DNA from: Liolophura sinensis
Lineage: Eukaryota; Mollusca; Polyplacophora; Chitonida; Chitonidae
DNA: 64,000 nucleotides
Reading direction: 5' to 3'
Assembly (NCBI RefSeq): GCF_032854445.1
Contig: NC_088301.1
Location: forward strand, 40,039,187-40,103,186
The notes beneath the pieces were generated by a model, which did no database searches, was not told the origin of the DNA, and saw only the letters and a program-made list of their open reading frames with translations. Position 1 is the stretch's first letter; the number at the start of each line of letters is the position of its first letter. The position numbers and the translations under genes are program-made. Positions 1-11,100 of the stretch are shown here, in pieces.

Positions 1-159
1 TGGCAGGCAGCTAAGTTTTAACAGCAGGGAGGAAAAATTAGGCTTTGATGTATTACTTTGGTGATAGGGCATGGTGGGTGTAAAACAAAGCATGAGCTCA
101 TTCCTCATTACTTTTATCTATCTTTTGTATGCTGGTATGGTGAAAGAAAAGTTGATATA

Positions 160-240
160 ACCACGTGATGACTTCCAATGAATGTTGCTTTGATACCTGC
201 TATCCCATTGGCTGAGTCTCTTCTGTGGACCAATGAGTGA
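160..240. promoter_or_regulatory. CCAAT-box cluster, candidate promoter
   Basis: Within about 70 bases there is an E-box-like CACGTGA near 163, CCAATG near 176, ATTGGCTG near 208 (CCAAT on the other strand) and ACCAATGAG near 230. Closely spaced CCAAT boxes are typical of NF-Y-bound animal promoters. The site is about 1.9 kb upstream of the helicase start codon and could be its promoter or one for a gene to the left. This is inferred from motifs only. Confidence 0.3.
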
Positions 241-1379
241 ATTTCTAAGAAATAGTGAACTCTGTACAACAACGCAATGGGCGTTTGACAGATATGGCAA
301 TGTTTACTGTTTCTGACCGGCTACAGAGGATAATTAAAACCAAAAACAATCCAAAACTAATCATGTCGTTTAATCAAGAATTAATGGCTAGGGTTGAAAT
401 ACTGATTGTTGATTAAAATTACTCATCAGTGGTGCAAAAACAAGTGACATCTTATTGAATACTTCTCAGGGTAGGTGTGAAAGCAATCTCACACAGTGAT
501 AATCCATCCACCGTTGTTTTAATCTCTGATCCAGATTACGAGGATTAACGACACTGTAGAAAAAAACGAGGATTAAAGCCACCCTTCATAATACCTGTTT
601 AGTGTGCTCGAATAATTCCGGCCATAATATAACTAGGAAAATTAAACAGTTATAAGAATTTTTTACAGTATTGCCTTGATTTAATGCACAAATATTAATT
701 CTGGTGAACCCATTTTTGAAGTAAATCCACTTGGTGAATAGAATGATATTTATTGTGAAGTGGACAGAAGGAAAGAATAGTAAATATTAAATGTGATATA
801 CACACACGAAATGTAGACCTACAGTGTAACACAAGATAAAGCCACAGCTCACTAGTCCGCATTGCCAGTGTGGTTGGAAATGCCTAAACAAAGATCAAAT
901 TCAACGTATGAAAACATGGAATCTGAAATCTGAGATGTCAGTTTCAGAAATGAGAACCTCAGCATCGTCCACTATGGGTTCAAATTCAGTAGTATATTTG
1001 CTTCTGTGTAGCTTGAATCCATCTCGACGATCGTTTTGATACGAATTCCCAGGTTACATATGCCAGCTAATCTTGGGTTGGCCATCTATGATGTCTGAGC
1101 TTTACCGGGCAGCCCGCTGGAGATCAGCTAGGGTTGTGAAGCTATTGTTTTTGGTGGATTTAAAGTCATAAATATGTTTCTCAGAGGCCCTCCTGGTAAC
1201 ATACTGTTGAACGTTATAATTTTTATTCTTAGGACAAGTAGCTAAATCTGGACGCTATTCCTTTAAGGTATATGGCTTTTATTCACCAAGTCACATAGCA
1301 TGTGGACTCAATGAACTTCAATTCCATGCTCGATCATGGAATTTTCAGCATTTCCTGCTTTCATAGTTTTCTGGTCCTT

Positions 1380-1560
1380 GATGGAAATAACGGTACTGTG
1401 GACAGTATGCCAAGGTTTAAGGTTTACAGCTGTATGAAGCTTGCTGGAGACCACTTGTCTTCCACCAAATACAATGTTTGTCACAAATGGGAGAGTTGGC
1501 CAGTAACTTGCCAAAAGTTGATGGGCAGATATAGGTTTACCGGTTTCCTCCATCCTTAGA
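1380..1560. repeat. Decayed dispersed repeat, copy 1
   Basis: This segment shares a core with 6780-6990: both contain CAGTAACTT, a short run, then AAAGTT or AAGGTT and a TGG-rich end, set in similar sequence (AAAATTTGTCAGTAACTT at the second site). Both strands are open here for about 80 codons, but no protein family is recognised and there are no matching splice sites, so I treat it as repeat rather than gene. Confidence 0.3.
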
Positions 1561-2156
1561 ACTTGTAGTCATTGTATATCTGTTAGTGAAAATTCTTGAA
1601 TATAACAAAAAACAACTATCAAATAAATAAATAAATAAACAAATTGGTATCTAAATACTTTTAATATAATAATATTTAATATAGTGTCAGTATATATTAC
1701 TTTTGCAAAATGTTTTTTATCCATGTAATAACTGTACACAAAGCAGTATACATGAAACAAATTACGTGTACTTCAGTGTCATATCAAAATCTATAGCATA
1801 TATAACACTATACTAACAGTGTTATGTATAATTAAAGTTGGGAAGGTACACATACATACAGTAAAATAAATATAAGAAAAGAAAGAAAGAAAGAAAGACT
1901 AAGGGAAAATGCGAGTGCAGTCCCACAACTGTCCCAACCAGCAGGTGAAGCAGAGTAATTTTTAGAATATCTGTGGTAGTATTGACTTAAACATCACCTG
2001 TTTACAGGAAAATAGAGGCACAGTTTAACTTCAAGATCAATACCTAACATAAATGCATAATTTTTTTTTATGTGTAGATTTATCTGTCTTCCCTGCAGGT
2101 GTACTAAAGTATTCCAGATGGACTTATAACATTGCTTAACTTGGCACTACATCACA

Positions 2157-5100
2157 ATGGAACCTAGTAAGCAAATGACTTTCAAACAAAAGCATGGGCG
2201 AGGAACTGATTTCCTACGGTACCTTGACACTGAGAATATCTCAATAAATGGGATGAGTAAGGAGCAGATGAAATCTCACTACGACAGTGGATATTCACTA
2301 TATCGTCGGCAGATTCATCCAGATGAAAAGCGAATCAACTTTGCAACCATTCTGTTCACCCTTACCCACACTGGGTTTGTTCGTCTTTATGGCAAGAAGG
2401 CTTACCTCGGCCATGTACCCAGAAATGTGGCTTCACGAAGGAAAACCTCTCCAAAATCCAACCATGAGTCGTCTCCAGCTAAGCAATCACCCGAGGAGGG
2501 CCCTAGAGCAAAACCTCGCCAAAGGAGACGTAAAAAGCCAGCTGTAGCTGTAGATCAGCATATGATTTTGAAGCAGTCTGAATCTGTTACAAAGTCCATA
2601 CAGGAAACCACTGAGCAGGAGCAGTTACCAAACACTGGGGATGGTAACGTCTTCAATTGTCAGCTGTGTCTCGTGAAATGTCACTCCTACAAGGAATACC
2701 AATCACATTTGCAGGGGAAGCGTCACCGTCTCAAGGTCATCACTACTGGCCTGCGGAAAAATAAGTAAGGGATCAAGCTCTGAAATTTTGATTTTAATGA
2801 TAAGACTTTTCCTGGTAAGTCAACAAATTAGCAAAATAAACTTTTTTGAAATTAAACCTGACTTCAGTGTAAGACAGCTTTGTGATCGTGGAATAAGTCA
2901 GATTTATAGGTGGTTTGATGTCTTGCTTGAAGAGATTTTGACCATTTCAGTGAAAACTTAACGGCCAAGTAGATGTACCTGTATACAGAGGAAAATATTG
3001 CTGCTTTATGATAAACCCAAAGTTTATACTTTCTGTCTGTGCATTGCCACTAGGAAGAAACAGGTGTGACTTTTCTTTCAATTTGGGTAGGGCTGTATGA
3101 TTGGAATGAATTATACTGGAAAATGAAAACAAAACTTTGTTTGTATATGTACAAATTAAACAACTGTGAAACACGTAAACTGTGGCTGATCAGTTAGGCT
3201 GCTGTGTGAAATTATGATCTGGAAAGTGTCGTAATATTATGGTATATTTTGTTTTATTTCTTGTTAATTGAGTGTATTTTCCCCGTTTTTTTTCTATTTT
3301 TCAGAAGTATAATGACCCAAGATAAGGATGGTATAGAACTTACTGGCATTGTGTCAGAAACTTCAGAGTCCACAAGTGCAGATACAGTGACTCTAGAGTT
3401 AAGGGAAGGGGACAGCAGCAGTGTGATATTTAGAATTGAAAACAAGGCTCAAGAGGACTTGATTTTCTTAAGGTGTGAAACCTTGAAGAGAGTTCGAGTT
3501 TTTACTGTGTATGATGTAAAGAAGGTCACTGATGGCATGAAACAGATTAATATTCCACCAGGTTCGTCTGCACTTATATTATGCACATAACTCTGTTCAT
3601 CTATAGATTGAGGTTGGGGGCACACTAAGCAGGTTTTTTCGTCTTGTACAGATGCTAAATCCTTGTACAGATTTTTAGCTAAATTGCTAAAAATCTGCCT
3701 AGCTCGTCTTGCCATTGATGGCGTATTTTGCAAGTGAACTTGTCTGACGCAAAATTCTCTTGTATCAAACGAGCAAAAAAATGTGCCAGCCATTTCACTC
3801 TGTCAATGTGGTGTGTCCATCCTAGCAAATTTAGATGACAGAGCTGAGCAATCAAACAGCATTGAATTATGTTGACCTGTGCCTTTTTATTTGTGTCCCA
3901 GGGGCCTCCGTGGCTCAGTCGGTTAGCGCGCTAGCGCAGCGTAGTGACCCAGAAGCCTCTCACCAATGCGGTCGCTGTGAGTTCAAGACCAGCCTATACT
4001 GGCTTCCTCTCCGGCCGTACGTGGGAAGGTCTGCCAGCAACCTGGGGATGGTCGTGGGTTTCCCCCGGGCTGTGCCCGGTTTCCACCCACCATAATGCTG
4101 ACCACCGTCGTATAAGTGAAATATTCTTGAGTACGGCGTAAAACAACAATCCCAGGATTTATTAGGTCACATGGCATACCTAACTGACCAAACCTGATGG
4201 GAAAAGGTCTGCCTAGTGTGTCCTTACAAGCGAATATTTCTGCATGTGCCCCAGGCTTAAGATGCGGCGAAAATTTGAGTTAATAAGAGCTCTTTTGAAG
4301 TCTGATGTAAATAGAGTCGTGCATATGGTAGATTGAAGATAGTCTACCAGAAGTTTTGGTTTGTGCATGGCCTACATGTACTTGTTACATAATGTTGCCT
4401 TAATTTAAAGAATGATATACCCTACAGTCATTTCATGTTTTATTCTCAGAGCCTTGTTGCAAGATCTTTCCTTCATGTGTCAAGTGAGAGGTTTGGTTCA
4501 GCAAATCAAGTTTAATGGGGAGGTGGCATTTTTATGTCCTGTAAGGGGCCGCTAGTGTGAAGCAATAACTTGAGCTGTTATTATGTTAAAAGTTTACTGT
4601 ATCGCAACATATACAGTGTTACAGTGTAACAATTTCTACTGTGATGTCATTATGATGAGCTGGAAAGGGAACATGTTTCATCAGTCCTGCTGCTGGGTGT
4701 TTGCCAGTTCCCCATAAAATCTCCATTGGGCATGACTGATTTAAATGTTAATTTTACCAAATTTTGGTTAAATGCTATATAGACATGTATGTATGCAGCA
4801 CATTTAGTTTAAGGCATCATACTTCAGCTCTGGTTAAAGGATTTTTGTTTGCATACAGGTTAAAACTGCATACAGCAAATCAGCTCAGTTGACATCATTG
4901 AACATACTTGTTTACAAGCTTCATGCAGAAAATCAAGTTGAAAACTTAATTTTATAGAACTTTTAATTTTAGGTCATCAATATGATGTCACTGTGAAGAC
5001 CAAAGTCAGCCAGGTTGGAACTTTCCATTCTCCATTAGCATTCCAGTTTAAACGCCTCAGCAATTTAAACGACTTTGTATACATTATACGATTCCTTTGC

Positions 5101-8100
5101 CTGAGAGTTACCAATGACATCGTGGATGAACTTGGCCCAACTGAGAAATACAGGAAGCCTCCAAGAGTGTCTGGTCGCAGGGATGATGATGTTGAGATCA
5201 TCGATGGTGTCAGACCCTCCGGGGTAATTAGGGCCTACACCTTAAACCTTTTTCCTTTTCTCTTAAACAACACTAATTTTATTTTGTGTTCTACAGTGCG
5301 ATCCGACACTAAAGACTGAAATAAATATAAAACTGAAAGTCCACCTTTATATTTTGTTCGATTGTACTCAGAATTCCTTTAATTTTTTAACTCTGTAAAC
5401 AGACAAATGTCCTGTTGTCTGCTGCATAAAAGAATTACATTATTCTTTCTAGCTTTCTTTTTGATGACGTGACACTTTTTTTTCATCAGAAATACATGTA
5501 ATGCGTGATAAAATTTTTTCCTTGATTCAGGTGTGATAAAAATGCCTTAGAGAAAAACATACCATTGGACACGTTCTTGGTGCCATTAAATGTCCGAAAT
5601 ATGGCTAACAGAGGTCTTGAGGAAAGCTCCAAAGGTTTGAATCAAGTGGAAGTCAATGAGCTCAAGAGTCTCAAGTATGTATGAAAAGGAATCTCAGTAA
5701 AGTAAGGTGCACCTAATCCTTCTGATGCATTTTGATCAAAAAATGACACAGAGGTATAAACATGTATAGTGGCAAGAAATCTTTATGAGGATTTTCAGTT
5801 TTCAACACTTGCGAACAGTGCTGCCTGGGTCCTTGTAGAGCAGTTTTGTGAAAACGTCTCAGTTGGCTTAGCCTTCTAAATGTACTTTATGATTCTTCTG
5901 TCTCAGACAGAAGATCTGTCTTTGGTTTGGTATATTTAAAGGAGACATCTTATAAAGTTATACAGATCAGTATAATAGCTGATGGCATATATTACAGCAT
6001 TATGGTAACATGATCTTTGATAAAATTTGATGATGAATATAATACATTTAAAATGATGTTCAGTTATTTGTTCGTGTTTAATGCTGCATTGGAGAATTTG
6101 TCGGTATTGAGGTTTAGTGGTGGAGAAAACCGAAACGCCAGGATGAAACCATCGCCTTTTGTAATTGGCCCAGAATGGGGAACATCACTAACCTAAATCA
6201 GTCCAAGTTGCGTACTTTTTTACATGCTTTTCTGTGATGCATCGCAAACGTGTACATTGAAGTTGTGCTGGAGAAGCAGAGAGGTACATCAGGTTGAGTG
6301 CAGTGCAACGTTAGAGACAAATGTGTTTTTACACAGCTTGGGACCGGCTTTTGTAAGCTGTAAATGTTGAGAGATCATGGTCTTTAATGGTTTGAATCAT
6401 GTCATTCTCTGTTACATTTTCAGGTCATTGATGGAGAAGCCATTAAATGAAGATACCTATGATAAAAGGTTTGCTTACCTGCTAAACTTTGAAGAAATTC
6501 AAATGGAGGTTGATGTCAGGAAATACGACATGGAGGATGTCACAATGAAACGGTTTCCAGGCAACAGCAAGTGCCTTCTCCTAGAGGTGTGTCATCATTT
6601 TTGGGAAATGTTAATAGGAATTTTTGCCATGATTAAGAAAGGTAAAATTTGTTTAGTCTGAGTTGTGGTTCATGCATCATGCTTAAACTTATTCCACAAC
6701 TGATGATTTAGTATTTGGGGGAAGCGGGTCATGGGTGAATGGCTTAGTGTATGTCCTTCAGTTACTAAGACAGTTACAAACCTGGCGTTCAGGGAATTTG
6801 TGAATCCCCGCTCTCACTGTTTATGGGATTTTGGTGACAATACATGGTCCATAATGCTTGTGTGGCTGTTTGCGCAATCAAACATTTGTTGAAAACCAAG
6901 TTGACATGCATGTCGGTGTGGCTCTTGTGGAAAATTTGTCAGTAACTTTTCAAAGGTTAGTGGTTTACCACTCATAAAAGTGACAGCCATTGATAAAAGG
7001 ATTCCCTTGCTGGTTCAAGTGGCTAACATACAGCTTATCAGAAGGTCTTGGTGAAATATGGTGGATTCTTCCAGTCTTTAAGTTGACCATCAGTGTAAAA
7101 ATGCACATTCTGGAGAACATTACCAGTGAAATACACAATATAAGTTTTTAGACTCTAGAGAACAAACTAAGCTGGTAATTAATGTAAAAAAAAATTTTGA
7201 AGGTGCCAGGGCTTGCTGAAAATCGACCATCTGTTCTGAAAGGGGATTGGCTCTATGTAAGAATACAGAATGGTGGAAAACTTGGTACAAAGGAATATAA
7301 GGGATATGTCCATGAAGTGCAGCAGAATAAAGTTGCCCTTGGATTTCATCAAAGGTGAGAAAATTTCATGAGTAACACTGATAACTCTCCAAGACCTATG
7401 CTCTGAAACTGCGTGTACATGGACCAAGGAGAGATTCTATATAGCTATATTCCTTTCCTTACAACGGTTCATTACAAAGTCACTTTGTCTTGAAATTGCT
7501 TCTGTCCTAATAGTTAGAGAGATCTGGGATCAAACTTGGGTTGGGTCATACAAAAGGCTTTAAAAATGCTACTTGTTGTTGCCTCGCTTAACACTCAGCA
7601 CTGAGAGGTTAGAGCAAGGGAACAGGACTGGGAGCTCTGGTGTCAGTTTAATGTGACTGGGTGGGGTGTCATGCCAGGTGACATCGGCCACACTTTGGCG
7701 CGTACTAGTGTTAACATACATGTACCTCATATATAGCTAACTGTAAACTAATGTCTACGGTTAAATAACATAAGCACACATGTATACTAAACTGTTTTAT
7801 TTTCTGTCAGACGAGGAGGAAAGCCAAGATAATTTAAAATGAGCGTTGTTGTGAGAAGAGAAGTTTTCAAGTGCTTTCGTAGCAACTTTTAAAAGAAATT
7901 CTTGTCTGTTAATTTATCCTCTGGAAAGAGGTAATGTTTGTGGAAGAGTTTATACGACCTGATACCCTGGGGCCAGTTCCATGAAGCATACTTAGAGTTA
8001 AGTTGTCCTTGACAAAGTGCACTTTATATCTCTACAACACATGTTGTTATGGTAGTTAAGGGATTACTTAGCTAAGTGAGCTTCTTGAAACGGGACCCTG

Positions 8101-11100
8101 GTCTGGCATGGAGAGGTCAGTTGCAGGAATAATGGCGTAACCTATACAAAGGGTAAACCTACTGATAAACTGTCTATGTGTGATATGTAGATACGCACAG
8201 CACATTAGTGGATCGCTGTCATTCATTGCTGATCCTTCATTCATTAACATTAGTGGAAGGCAAGTACCCTAATATCTAACCATTTTCGCATCTGAGAGAG
8301 CCACTGTCATTGCAGTTTATACACATTTTTTACACATTTAAAGTCAGTTGAATTTTTTTTTTATTTTCAGTCTTTTGCAGCAGTATGTGGCCAACATGAA
8401 GTTCAGAGTCCGTTTTACGGTAAACCGCATTTCTCTGCGACTGCAGCATCGTGCAGTTAAACTGGCGGTTGAGCTAAGCCTCACGGATATCATATCTCCC
8501 TCCCTGAAAACTGCCTGCACTCAAGGGACCATCATACCCCCAAATGAACCACTCAGGTGAGTTCATTTGTATGAACAGTACATGAATCTTCCTTTTAACT
8601 TGAAGTGCATTGTTCCTGTGGTGAAGTAGGAACCTGTTAAGCTTTACTAGAAAACATAACGTTGCTTTCTAAATTCATTTACAGTTGCTTCAACAGGCTT
8701 CATAGCATTGTTAATTTGAAATGTTGTATTAGCAGATAAAACCTGCCAATTTATTTTCCAAAATATCACAATAAACATATGCCAAGTTAAAAGGGATACA
8801 GAATTATTGATGATTGACTGGCGTGACACTATACCTAAGCGAAGTTGAATTTTAATTCTGTATCTCTTTAGTTTGGAATGACATCTTTCAACCATATTCT
8901 TAAAACAGCTATAAATAAAAAGTTTAAACATACTTCTTCATAAAAACAGTGTCATTCGTTCTTCTGATTGCTCAGGTGGAAAAAGATATGCAAAATTGAC
9001 CAACCAAAATCAGGTGTGAAATATCGTGATCTGTAGATTGTCAAGAAGAATGATTACATGTACGCTTTGAAGACTTGTCAGGTTTGTTATTTCACATGTG
9101 TATGTAGGTTTAATTTGGTCTTTGTTTACTATCTCTCATTACTTCCTGGCGTGTATAGGTTTTACAACAGCAAAATCAAGGACAATCCGCAACAGATGCA
9201 GGCAGTGCAAAACATTGTGGCTGGAACATCACGTCCTGCCCCGTATATTATCTTTGGACCACCAGGAACAGGGAAAACAGTCACAATTGTAGAGGCCATA
9301 AAACAGGTGGGTGGTTAGAGGTGAACATTATGTACATGTGTGTATGACTTACATGAATATTCAGCAAGCTATTAAAATTTGTTTTCAAACTTAAGTGTAA
9401 GTGGTAATTGAACTGCATGGAAATGTTGTGAGAGTCACGCTTAGTGTATTGTGTATTAGAAATTTTTTGAGAGACACAAAATGCAAATAATTGTAACAAT
9501 TTTGACAATTTTGTAAAAATTTTTCAAAACAAATTTGAAAAATAATTTTGATAATTATTTATTTTGATGCTCATCTACCGAAGCATTCAACATAAATTTA
9601 TCTAACAACATTAGATATTAACTGGAGAACTGAAAAATCTAGAGTGAAGTGACAGGCCCTCCCCTACAATCTGTTACTGCCAAAATCCTGTGGCTCTTAC
9701 AAATTTTCTGTTAAATTCGAATAGCATTTATTAGCATGATTGTCAACAGTAAGTCACCCTTTTCAGGTCATTCGCTGTATCCCCACAGCTCACATCTTGG
9801 CATGTGCCCCATCCAACAGCTCAGTGGATGTCATCACTGAGCGGCTGCTGGAACACCTGCCCAAATCTCAGGTGTTCAGAATGTTGGCCTCTACACGGCC
9901 GTGGATTGCTGTGAAGAACAGTATTAAGGTAGGGCTGCTGGTTCTCGGTCATGCTCAGAGCTAAGAATTAATCTCAGAAGGGTGTTAAGAGGTAGTTAGG
10001 ATTATGTGCCTGGCATAACATAGCATCTGTTTATTGACTAAAAAAAGAGGCACTGTAAGGATACCTGGGTGGTTAAATCTGGGACAGGGAATTTGTACAT
10101 TGCTCTGTTAGCACTCGATGTAACATACAAGTAAATAAAGGACATTTATTCCTGTCTTGCTGTTGACAGGAGGTGTGCAATTATGACAAGGCCTATGAAC
10201 AGTACTACTACCCTAACAAGGAGGAAATGATGAAGTACAAGATTGTGCTCTGTACACTGGTAACTGCGGGCAGGTAGGTCATAGGTCAGCTTTGTCACAT
10301 GATGAAAGGCATACGTGCACTTAATTATACATTCAGGTATCGACAGTTTTACAAACTGCTCAATCAAGTTAACTATCAGTGTTCTCCGAATGCCTTGTTG
10401 TTTTTTTGTTTTGTTTTTTTTTGCATCGTTTAATCGTAATATGACAAGTATTGATTTATATATAAACTTTACAGCTTTGTTTTGGTCTGGGTTGTTGACG
10501 TGTGGTGCGTGTACTAGCAATTACGTGTAGATGCGTTACGTGTCCCTTTATGCTGCTCATTTACATCAGGAGGAGTTTTGGCTAGTTTTCACCACAAGAA
10601 CTAGAAAGGTGTTAATCCCAAATAACAATTAAAGCTGTTATTCAGCAGCGTTGCTGGGGTCCGCACTTCTAGTCCTTTACCACTTCTATCTGTCTATAAA
10701 GTTCATGATGTGTGTGTGTGTTGGGGGGGGGGGGGGGGCATTGGCAGGAATTAACTGGATTTGAACCATAGGCCACTAGGTATTCTATCCATTGGAGCAT
10801 AAGGACAGCAATCTTGTATGCTCTGACTAAATTGTATTCTGAATAGTATAAATGAAAATGAAAAAAAAAAGGAAAACATGCGAAGTGGAGAGGAATGTAC
10901 TGGATTTGACCCCTAGATGGCCAAACGTCGTTTACAGTGGGCTTAGTTCTGAAGACCAGCATGGAGATTACTCTACTTTGATCTTCTGTTGGTAGCCAAG
11001 AACAAAAGATAGAAAGAATGCGTTGTTGCAAAGTTTGTGATAACAAAAGACAGAAAGCATACATTGATGCAAAGTTGATCTGTAAGGAGCATCTGGTAAT

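Larger units (their letters stand above)
1..2098. other. 5' flank of the MOV10-family gene
   Basis: No protein-coding gene is supported here. The stretch holds a cluster of CCAAT-type motifs near 160-240, a GAAA microsatellite near 1877-1898, T/A-rich simple sequence near 1620-1680 and a decayed dispersed repeat near 1380-1560. A pyrimidine tract and CAG at 2087-2098 look like a splice acceptor, so an untranslated first exon of the helicase gene probably lies somewhere upstream, possibly near 200-320. I could not place it. Confidence 0.5.

Noticed and set aside
1322-1341. Short perfect palindrome TTCCATG-CTCGAT-CATGGAA
   Set aside because: A single 7-bp stem is expected by chance in 64 kb and has no supporting context.
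1302-1559. Overlapping open frames on both strands, about 80 codons each
   Set aside because: Neither product resembles a family, there are no supporting splice sites, and the segment shares words with another intronic repeat.
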